Part shown: positions 1 to 7,450 of the stretch, piece by piece | Layout of the letters: each line of letters starts with the position of its first letter | Numbering within the stretch: position 1 is the first letter of the stretch | Assembly (NCBI GenBank): GCA_004325065.1 | Contig: PITI01000563.1 | Span: 1 to 10,853 of the forward strand | DNA: 10,853 nt | Direction: 5' to 3' | From: Hamiltosporidium magnivora | Taxonomy: Eukaryota > Microsporidia > Dubosqiidae | The notes under the pieces: generated by a model | Databases searched by the model: none | The model's input: only the letters and a program-made list of their open reading frames with translations | Told to the model about the DNA's origin: nothing | Program-made: the position numbers and the translations under genes

Positions 1-344
1 ATATAATTCAAAATTTACTATACAAATTTGAATTCAAAAATCAGTTTACTAGCGAGCACAGAATTCTATATACATTTAATTCAACACATTTGAAGAGAAT
101 TTAAAATTTGATGATAACTTTTAAAAAAGCATTGGGTTTAATGTGAACTGGAAAATTAAATGTATAAACTTGAAAATATTTATTATATAGAAATAAAAAT
201 ATGCTTTAAGATGTTATTAAATCAAATTTATAGAGTTTTCTATAAAGCTTTTTTATGATGTACATCTATATTTTTATGTACTTTTTTAATGCACTATTCA
301 AAGCTGTTATGCCCGAAGAAAACTAGGAAACAAATATCTTTCGA
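1..344. other. No gene seen
   Basis: AT-rich sequence with short homopolymers. On the minus strand the frame of the neighbouring pseudogene runs on past its TGA at 345-347 for another 16 or so codons before a TAG near 295, so a few more bases of that gene's 3' end could lie here. No ORF with a plausible start and no RNA-like island was found. Confidence 0.5.
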
Positions 345-2237
345 TCAAATTTTCCTTTCTAAATAAGTTACTCTGCATTCCAATTCTATGTATATTTTTA
401 ACATTGCAATTAACCTTACGTTTTTATAACCTGTCATACTTTCCATACATGTTTTTTGTTTAAGTTTTTCTATTTCTCAAAATTCTAATTCTAAAAACTT
501 TAATAAATTGTTATAAATTTTATAACTATCAATAATAGCTAGAACGTTGTCAAAATAAATGTTTATACAGTAATATTCATAAAAAAGAGCCGTCAGTTTT
601 TGTTGAAAGTATATTTCTACATGATAACTCATATTTTTGAAGTATATTTCATGAATTATTTCCGCTAAAAAGATATTATTAGGTTTTGAGTCGAGATCGA
701 ATGGAAATCTAAAAATAAACCGCATTTTAAGAATATAATGATTTTTTTCTAAAATATGAGCCTGTGTAACTAACTACGGTAGAAAAATAATTTATCATGT
801 TTAAAATTCTATATATTTTAACCTTATTAATATAGTTTTGGAATAAAATAAATAATTCTGAAAGTAATTTCCTCATAAAAAAAATTCTTTTCTGGATTAG
901 AGCTGCTACTTCGTATCTTTTTTCCTCATGTTTTTCTTTATTAGCCTCTTGATTATTTCCAAAAATCAGATTTCCCAAAATCTTGATGATATTATAATAA
1001 TAATGTATCAATAAAACATGTCCCTTTGCAATATTGTGATCTTTTTTCATTTCAAATGTAGAAATAAGATATCTAATTTCAGAAACAATAAGATGAATTT
1101 CGGTTTTTTTAAGTTCAAGCGAGTAATTGAGTAAATCTTATCCTTTGATTTTTTGCATTACGTCGAAATTCTTTAGGTTAAAATAAGTATAATGCTCAAA
1201 TTTTACAAGCCTGTCACGATTCTTATAAATTTCTTCAAGGTCTTCATTTTTTTTAAATTCAAAGCGATAAAATATTGAGTTTTTATTCAGAAGATCAGAT
1301 AGAATTCCAGGCTCCATTAAATCAGAATCAGTTGAATTGTCGTGTTTATTGATCTTGCTACTCAGTTCTTCTTGTATAATTGAACTTAGTTCGTTTTGTA
1401 GGTCAACAGAGACCCTGTTTTCCATTTGTATAACAAAATTTTCGATAGCTTTATCTTGATCTTGTGCGCTAATATCACTTTATGGCTATACCGACTCGTG
1501 TGCTTTTAAAAAATCAATCCCCATATCATGTTCTTTTTGTGCATGATCATCTTTTAATGGACCAGTATTTTCGCCTAAGTTCGAATTGATTTCTTCATTG
1601 AGTTCCGAATCTTGGTTTACTACTTCGGTGCGGTGTTCTTGTGCATTAGTTGAACAAAAAAATTTATTTTCGAAAAAATAATTGTGAGAATTCTCTTTTG
1701 CTAAATTATCTGATCCTGTACAGATATCGAGGCCTGGAAATTGCGATTCTGATACGCTTTGTGCCATAGGTTTAGTTTTAATTGATTCTGCTGAGTCGTA
1801 ATCATAAAACTTTTTAGGGAAAGCTGTTCGGAATGGCGGTAATTTCGTCTTAGGAAAACTCTGAACATTTTTTATCGCCTGATCACCGATACCAAATACT
1901 CAGAAGCCTTATCTACGGGTTTGCTTTCTGTATTCTTCGGGAATAGATAATTTTTCTGAAAGAAACTATTTTGAGAACTTAATGTTAAATTTTCTTCGCT
2001 GTTTTGCTCTTTATTGTCATATTTTGCCCCTTCTAGCTCTTTCCTGTTGTTTGATCGTCTCAATTCATTATATTCTTCAAAACCACAATCTTTTGCACTC
2101 TCGACTTTACTTTTTCTTTCGGAATATTCTGCTCCGATATGTTCTATGTGCTCATGCTTTGCTTTTTTTCGAGGTAGAGATGCCTCAATATTACTAAAAC
2201 AAATATTTATGATATGAATCGAAAAAAATATATTCAT
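345..2237 (-). pseudogene. Decayed gene for a secreted protein of about 630 residues
   Basis: A real ATG at 2235-2237 opens a typical signal peptide: short N-region, hydrophobic core IFFSIHIINICF, likely cut after NIEA. A charged, Lys/Glu/Ser-rich stretch follows, then an acidic Asn/Glu/Asp-rich middle (about 1486-1767) and a helical, Leu/Ile/Lys-rich C-terminal half. The frame switches once between 1875 and 1899 and again between 730 and 773, where a run of seven T (742-748) is a likely slip site. In-frame stops sit at 1486-1488 (TAG), 1480-1482 (TAA), 1138-1140 (TAA) and 477-479 (TGA). Protein-like sequence with no other stop continues across each, for example 43 more codons after 477, ending at TGA 345-347. 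The sequence between the stops keeps amino-acid composition typical of coding DNA, so inactivation looks recent. I do not recognise the family. Introns are a less likely explanation, because the stops are isolated inside coding-like sequence. Confidence 0.75.
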
Positions 2238-2436
2238 GCGTAATTTTTTTAATGATTTTAAATTTTTTTTCCTCTAAAAAATTTAATACATTTTATAAAA
2301 ATCTTATGAGTCTCTTTTCATTTTAATCTAGATGCATAATATCAATTTTTTAAAAAATAAACGTAATTGTTGTTATAGCTCTTTCGTGAAAAATCTATCT
2401 TTCCTTTATATGATAAATCAAATGAAATTATTTTGA

Positions 2437-2823
2437 ATTTATTTTTATTTATGGTATAAGATAGGAAAAATATTTCATCGGTTTTTGATTCAATTCATTT
2501 ATTTACACATTTCTTTATTTTTATCAACTTACTTAAATATACAGCAAAAACTTGGGTTGCTTTTTATAAATGAAATACAAGAAAACGGTTTTATTTTATT
2601 CGCAAAAATTCTAGAATTCTCATATTTGGCAAATACTGATTTAAAAAATAGTTTACAAGTTTCAAAACGAAATTATAAATTAGATCTTTCAAATTATTCT
2701 TATAGATTTTTTTCTAAATATTTTTCAAAATAGATTTGTCACCGAAACATATTCATTTGTAAATTTGAAAATACAAATTTCATTTTTAACTTCATACAGT
2801 TTTTTCTGGTAAATACGCCCAAA
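2437..2823 (+). pseudogene. Possible gene remnant, open reading stretch without ATG
   Basis: The plus frame is open for 98 codons from 2437 to a TAG at 2731-2733, then for another 30 codons to a TAA near 2824. In DNA this AT-rich such lengths are uncommon by chance, since stop triplets should occur about every 11 codons. The inferred residues are varied (Gln, Glu, Asn, Gly, Ser) as well as hydrophobic. No ATG opens the stretch; the longest part begins at a TTG at 2485. A short segment, QQKLGLLF, resembles QQKLTALF in the C-terminal part of the pseudogene at 345-2237, which hints at a paralogous fragment, but the similarity is too short to trust. Confidence 0.3.
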
Positions 2824-2861
2824 TAAAACATTTTTTATGAATTATAATTTGTGTTTATTAA

Positions 2862-3107
2862 ACGGATGTATATTTAGTCAATCATTCTACTATGAATTTT
2901 CATTATTTAACACCAATGGTCTGTATATTTCTCAAATCAGTAAGAACTGATCTGTTACTAGGATTTGTATTTTCATTCAAAAAATTAAATAGCAAGTTTC
3001 TTTTGAATTATTTTATCGTAGAAATATTATATATTGTAGTATTGAATTATTTATACCACAAAATATTTTATTTTTGTAGCTTAAATTTCATAAATCTTAA
3101 ACAGTAA
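2862..3107 (+). CDS. Small hydrophobic ORF, hypothetical or remnant
   Basis: An open plus frame runs from 2862, with an ATG at 2892, to a TAA at 3105-3107, giving 71 residues from that ATG. It is rich in Phe, Leu, Ile, Val and Tyr, with one or two possible membrane-spanning segments (FIVEILYIVVLNYLY). It is in a different frame from the open stretch at 2437-2823 just upstream, so the two could be pieces of one frameshifted gene. No family is recognised and a chance ORF is quite possible. Confidence 0.25.
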   Translation, partial: TDVYLVNHSTMNFHYLTPMVCIFLKSVRTDLLLGFVFSFKKLNSKFLLNYFIVEILYIVVLNYLYHKIFYFCSLNFINLKQ

Positions 3108-4267
3108 TTAAAAAATGTGAAAATTCTCTAAGAGAAAGGGTGTTCATAATCGATACCATAGTGGTATAATTCAGTCAGACATGGAAGAAGATTAGACCAA
3201 ATACCTAGCTTAAATATGAACATAGACAGCTATTTAACTTATCCGAGGCATGGATTTTAGGTTATTAATACTTTATTAACAGAAATCGCATGTACCTTCG
3301 TGAGAACGTATTTCAAACTTAGCGCCTTCTTTAAAATAATAAAATTTACATTATTTGCATAATAATTGAGATATTTATTCCTTTAAACTAACCTAATCTT
3401 GCAACATATGGTATAATTTAAATTAATCGGATTTCGAAGTATAATTTTTTGCTGAATCATTATTTATAAAAAATTTAAAGATATTATCTAAATCTTTAAA
3501 TATAAATGTATTTCAATTATTTTTTATTAAAATATATGGAATAAAAAGATATGTATTGGTTATAAAAAGAATCAAAATTAAATAATTTTGCCACATATTA
3601 CATATTTTTAAATATTTAGCTTAATTAAAACATTAAAGAACCGTGGAAAGTTTTTTTTAAAATTAAGAATAAATTCTTTAGATACATATGGATAGTTCTC
3701 TCCTATACTTAGTTTATATAACTTAAACATTCTTCATGGTGAGAATTTATAACTTTGCAATTCATAAGAAAACTTTTGTGATAAATGAATCAACCAAAGA
3801 ATTAGAATAATTTAATTTTCTAAATTATGCTTAAAAGAGATATTAGATGGTTTTCATTTTTCATGTTTCCTTTTAATAGAAATCACAAAATTCAAGCATG
3901 AAAAATATTTCGTTATCTAAACAAATGTGTATTGCTTTAAAGAGATAGAATATCATCAATATTAAAGAAGTCAAGAAAACATTTATAAAATTAATTTATG
4001 TATTTTACACACTATAATTATAGAAGCTTTAACATTAATAATTTAAATAATCTAGTAATATTTCAAAGACTCACTTCAAAATGTTTAATTTGGTTAAAAA
4101 AAGTAAAAAATACAATAATAGTAGTTGTATTGCGAATATGAATCATGGTATTTTTAAATCTTACACAAAAATAATAGTGTATATAAGATGTGCATCAAAC
4201 ACCTCTAAACGTTTAATTGATGCAAAAAAAATATTCACAGTAATTATCGTTAAATATATTTTATAGA
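3108..4267. other. Largely non-coding; less AT-rich islet at about 3113-3315
   Basis: Most of this stretch is plain AT-rich DNA. The islet at about 3113-3315 is visibly richer in G and C. It carries perfect short inverted repeats: TTCTC/GAGAA at 3124-3136 and ATACCA/TGGTAT at 3153-3167. On its minus strand a 31-residue ORF (3128-3223) has a strikingly protein-like composition with Trp, Cys, His, Asp and Pro, and ends in HPFS and a TAG. This may be the stub of a decayed coding or mobile sequence. A plus-strand ATG ORF of 61 codons at 4081-4266 abuts the RNA-like block; nothing supports it as a gene beyond its length. Confidence 0.4.
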
Positions 4268-4945
4268 TTGTAGAGTTGTGAAGGGAGAATAATCACATTA
4301 AAAACTTTCTGCTTGGTAATGAGTGTGTGAAATTGGTGTGAGGTCATTGTTTGGGTTTTGGTGGGAATAAAACCACACTACATCTTTGGTTGTTCCATGG
4401 GAGTTGTTATGAGGAGGAGAAGGTTTTAGGAATAAAGAAACTTTTTCTACAAATTTATTTGTAGTTTTTTATGTAACCAGATTGCAGACCGCAGCTGAAC
4501 ATGTAGGTAATTGCCATGTAAAAGCATGGGAATCTAGCCTTGCTCATTTGGGTTAGAAGACTTAGCGCCTGGGAGATATAAAAATTAAAACAATTTAAAG
4601 CCAGGAGAACTAAGTAGCAGGTTATACATGTTGGTATGACGTTGCACTGTCTAGGTAGACCCCATATAAATCTCGGAAATTTATCTTAGCTAGAAAATTA
4701 TTGGGTTCAGAAAGTGTAGAGTAAGTGGGAATACTGCATAGTTTTTGGGGGAGCCCGGGGGGGCTTCGGCCTTCGATCACACTCCATGCAACGGACATTA
4801 ACGAACTCGGGGCAACTGCCTCGCCTAGTAATTAGGTTCTACACACCTTTTAGATGAAAGGCTTTGGGACGTAGGTATCGCAGGGGTTACTGATGGAGTT
4901 TTGGGGTAGCAGTTATGTATGTTAAATCTAGAACAGCGTTAATGT
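4268..4945 (+). ncRNA. Candidate structured RNA gene, identity unknown
   Basis: Base composition changes abruptly: this roughly 680-base block is far richer in G and C than either flank, and both strands are full of stops. Closely packed hairpins can be drawn: 4354-4359/4369-4374, CTACAAA/TTTGTAG near 4450-4467, CCATG/CATGG 4514-4529, CCTGG/CCAGG 4568-4605 enclosing AAATT/AATTT, GTCT/AGAC 4649-4660, ATAAAT/ATTTAT 4666-4684, a UUCG-capped stem 4759-4774, CGGGGC/GCCTCG 4808-4823, CCTA/TAGG 4824-4836 and CCTTT/AAAGG 4846-4861. Several stems need G-U pairs when read on the plus strand, which would be C-A mismatches on the other strand, so plus-strand transcription is inferred. The 17-mer at 4721-4737 (GTGTAGAGTAAGTGGGA) differs by one base from a large-subunit rRNA domain V motif as I recall it, preceded by GACCC 56 bases upstream. 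The universally conserved rRNA motifs are absent, so I do not call it rRNA. A diverged rRNA piece, RNase P/MRP, telomerase RNA or a lineage-specific RNA all remain possible. The ends are approximate. Confidence 0.6.
4759..4774 (+). other. C(UUCG)G tetraloop hairpin
   Basis: GGGGGC at 4759-4764 pairs with GCCTTC at 4769-4774 (two G-U pairs) around the loop TTCG at 4765-4768, closed by C-G. This is the exceptionally stable UUCG tetraloop common in structured RNAs, and it sits inside the G/C-rich block. A competing pairing, GAGCC with GGCTTC, is also possible from 4751. Confidence 0.6.
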
Positions 4946-5245
4946 CATGAAAACAAATATAACACTTGCCACTATTTTAAAAAAGATGTGATATTTTTAA
5001 ATAAATTAAAATGTATAAAATTCGGATTTAAACTTTGCATTATTATTATAATTTATTATCTATTTCTGATAAAAATTTATTTTCCAAGAAAAAAGACTAA
5101 AACGAGGTGTATTAGACCTCTGGTAATTATACGCTCGAATAAAATGAGTAAGATACTACGATTCATGTTGAAATGCTTATTTGGTCTGAAAAACGTAAGA
5201 CTTAATGGTATTTTGATTAAAAACATTGTTCTTATGATTTGTTAA
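4943..5245 (+). pseudogene. Open stretch, possible Tc5/pogo-type transposase remnant
   Basis: The plus frame is open for 100 codons from 4943 to a TAA at 5243-5245. The only ATG-led part is short, from 5143; upstream the frame begins without ATG, with GTG at 4988. A hydrophobic Ile/Tyr/Leu segment is followed by basic residues and then the end NVRLNGILIKNIVLMIC. That end resembles the second helix-turn-helix of CENP-B/Tc5/pogo/Tigger transposases, where N-[IV]-P-[IV]-S-G-P-x-[IL]-x-x-K-A is typical, but the prolines and serine are missing. If the match is real this is a fragment only, with no DDE catalytic core visible downstream. It could equally be a chance ORF. Confidence 0.2.
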
Positions 5246-5247
5246 TA

Positions 5248-5631
5248 AATATTAAACAACCAATAATAATGTGGATAAATCAATAGAAACACTTAAAAGT
5301 TTAATTGGTTCTATAATTGTTTGTACTACCATTGTTAAAAAAACTTTTCTAGGCGGTTTTGCATTGCAAGAATAGACTTAATATTCATGTATTTTGGTTT
5401 TTAAAAGTAAGATTAAATTAAAACCACTTTCTTCGGATATTATTTTAAGTTGTTTTCCTTAAACATATACAATGTTATAATAGAATAAATATTAAACAGC
5501 CATTTCTAATATTTTTTTGTATTCTAAATGTAATTACTGCTTAAAAAATTGTACTTAATAACAACATCAGTAAGCAAGATTAAATATTTTAAAGATTTTA
5601 CATAAAATAATTAAAATATTAAACAACCAAT
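5248..5631 (+). repeat. Three dispersed copies of a 17-base motif
   Basis: The motif aatattaaacaaccaat occurs exactly at 5248-5264 and 5615-5631. A third copy at 5488-5504 differs at two bases (aatattaaacagccatt). Spacing is 240 and 127 bases. The motif mixes C pairs into otherwise AT-only surroundings, which makes three copies in under 400 bases noticeable. Its role is unknown; it may mark a decayed mobile element or be simple local duplication. Confidence 0.6.
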
Positions 5632-6448
5632 GAATTAATCGATACGAAATATCGCCAAAATAAACGCCTAAATAATCAAAACCCAATAAAATTAGGAATA
5701 AAATGAGATAATATATAATAAACCTAACTCATAAAAATAAAACAATAAGAAGCCGAGCTAAAAAATAGTGGTTTAAAAGAATAGATATATGCAGATTTAT
5801 AAAGACCCTGGTTTTTTATTAGAAACTAACGCAATGACGGCTAAAAAATTGTATATGCAAGACTACTAAAATACAATAAAATGAAACCGATACGTTCTTA
5901 AAAGTATAATTTAAAAGATTAAAAAATTTAGCTTGGATATCTAAATGAAAGAAGATAATTTATATTTTTTTAATTTTTTTTTTGTTGAATGTGAAATAAT
6001 TGGATTCCTACGAGGTCATTGGCCGATTTCTAATCTTAGATTCAATCTTTAGAAAAAAAAATATTATTTAAAGATTTTATTAGATAAATTAAAAAAATAT
6101 ATGGAAGTAATAATAATTTATAAGTAAGACAGATGATTATTTTTAAGAAAATAGGAATAATTACAAGAAAATAGTAAATGCATCTGGAAGCTGAACGATT
6201 ATTTATATTAATTGCAAATTAATAAAAAAAACAGATAAATAAATTATAAGAAATATAAATGATTTGCTATAATAAGAATAAATAGAGACGAAATATAATT
6301 TATAAAGCAGACAAACAATTTTCCACATTAAAATAAGAATGATTAGATACAAAATACAATTTATTTAAACTAACCACTTTTATTTACAAAAAAAAGCAAA
6401 TTACAAAATACAAAATATAATTTATATGAAAATACAAATTTTAATTAA
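5632..6448. other. Low-complexity AT-rich intergenic DNA
   Basis: No credible ORF or RNA-like island is seen. A short patch at about 6001-6050 is slightly less AT-rich and was checked for a tRNA without success. A degenerate 33-base direct repeat lies at the right end (listed separately). The last part probably holds the 3' untranslated region of the SNAP50-like gene, but AATAAA-like strings are too common here to pick a polyadenylation site. Confidence 0.5.
6271..6364. repeat. Degenerate 33-base direct repeat, 61 bases apart
   Basis: Copies at 6271-6303 and 6332-6364 both begin aataagaat and end aatttat, and match at about 28 of 33 positions. A shorter relative (acaaaatataatttat) occurs near 6409-6424. 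This may be an eroded tandem array downstream of the SNAP50-like gene. Confidence 0.4.
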
Positions 6449-7423
6449 TTATTCAATTTTAGAAATGATAATATCTGGATATCTTAAATCACCATTATTA
6501 TCAACATAAATAGCTTCAAAACAATTTTTACAAATAATTTTTTGATTTTCTGGAAGAATTGGATCGTCCAATACTTTTATATCCGCCAAATTTCGTTCAC
6601 AAATTCTACAAACAAGTTTTTTAGAAGGAAGTTTATAAAATACAAAATTCTTTTTAATATCGAACGAACCGTTAATTCGTTCAAATCTAAATTTTAACAT
6701 AAAATTCTTATCAACACATAATATCTCTGAATAAATATACAAACCGGCAAGACGAAGTGGTGTATTCCAATCAAAAAATTTAAGTATTCGTTTGGTCGAA
6801 TCTTCAATATTTTGATCTTTATTTTTAAAATAATTTACTTCATTAGACTGATATTGATGATTAAAAGAATTTAAATTATTTTCCTTGAACCAATTTTCTT
6901 TATCATAATTTTTTAAAAACGAATTGTTTTTTTCCAAATACACGTAATTCCTGCTGCTGAAAAACGGAGGTTCAATATTTTTAAAGAGAGTTAGATTTTG
7001 TATGTCCGGTACATTCGTATAACCCAATTCTTTTATTTTTTGATAGATTTGACAGAAAGAGATATCTTCTGAAATAGAAAATTCCATAATTGCTGCTTTG
7101 TTTTGAAAAATCTTTCCTTCGTAACTAAAACCAACTGTTTCTTTGGATTTCAGCGATATCTCAGAGGTTTTATTGCTTTTTTCTGCATCCAACGGACATC
7201 CTTTAAAGTTGTATCGTTTTGTGGTTATAAGTAATGTTTTTCTATAAAAAGTATTTAGAATCATAAGATGTTCATTAATCCTTCCAATTAAATATTCTTC
7301 ATCAATATAATCGTTATTTGTCTGCGGCAATAAAGATTTTCTTATACGATCTTTCATGGGTGAATATCCTTTAAAAGAATAAATTTTTTCAAATAAAATT
7401 AATTTTCTCACGCAATCTTTCAT
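6449..7423 (-). CDS. SNAPC3: SNAPc subunit 3 (SNAP50)-like zinc-finger protein
   Basis: Subunit 3 of the snRNA-activating protein complex binds the proximal sequence element of snRNA and other small-RNA promoters with its partners, in the nucleus. The reading is 324 residues from ATG 7421-7423. The C-terminal 53 residues hold a C-x2-C-x22-C-x2-C zinc site (Cys272, 275, 298, 301). After the first CxxC come Ala at +5, Asp at +12, PE at +16/17, CxxCF at +23 to +27, Asp at +33 and Gly at +36, the same spacing as animal SNAP50 as I recall it. Upstream, the LRLAGLYIYSEILC segment (about 223-236) fits the family's RLG-YxYC region, and YEGKIFQNK (about 101-109) fits the F-E-G-x-FYND region. The start is uncertain. 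ATG 7355-7357 gives 302 residues, both ATGs follow CCC, and the first 22 residues repeat the next ones (MKDCVRK/MKDRIRK) through a local duplication. At 7423 the start overlaps that of the divergent ubiquitin-like gene. Homology is judged by motif, not by search. Confidence 0.7.
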   Translation of the reverse strand: MKDCVRKLILFEKIYSFKGYSPMKDRIRKSLLPQTNNDYIDEEYLIGRINEHLMILNTFYRKTLLITTKRYNFKGCPLDAEKSNKTSEISLKSKETVGFSYEGKIFQNKAAIMEFSISEDISFCQIYQKIKELGYTNVPDIQNLTLFKNIEPPFFSSRNYVYLEKNNSFLKNYDKENWFKENNLNSFNHQYQSNEVNYFKNKDQNIEDSTKRILKFFDWNTPLRLAGLYIYSEILCVDKNFMLKFRFERINGSFDIKKNFVFYKLPSKKLVCRICERNLADIKVLDDPILPENQKIICKNCFEAIYVDNNGDLRYPDIIISKIE

Positions 7424-7450
7424 GGGCAAAATACTCGTTAAGAGAATAAA
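7336..7450. repeat. Diverged direct duplication spanning the head-to-head gene starts
   Basis: Copy A (7336-7383) and copy B (7402-7450) match at about 66-base spacing. Around atctttcatggg the two copies agree at 21 of 26 positions with no gap, and all five differences are transitions. Similarity runs on with one indel to a shared gaataaa. Each copy carries CCCATGAAAGAT on the minus strand (in frame, both possible SNAP50-like starts). On the plus strand each carries ATGGG: in copy B this starts the ubiquitin-like gene, in copy A an 8-codon ORF at 7356-7382. Confidence 0.7.

Noticed and set aside
1982..2217. Two overlapping plus-strand ORFs of 67-71 codons
   Set aside because: They lie antisense to the pseudogene's coding-like N-terminal part and are shadows of it.
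3150..3165. Pol III A-box-like TACCATAGTGG
   Set aside because: No B box (GGTTCGAnTCC-like) follows within a usable distance and no tRNA fold is possible.
3188..3310. Short matches to U6 (AGAAGATTAG, TTCGTGA) and U4 (TTATCCGAGGC) snRNA
   Set aside because: The U6-like pieces are more than twice as far apart as in U6 and there is no ACAGAGA box. The U4-like piece lacks the partner strand of the kink-turn. Probably coincidence.
6001..6050. tRNA-like patch with GATTCAATC
   Set aside because: No five-pair T stem, acceptor stem or anticodon arm can be formed.
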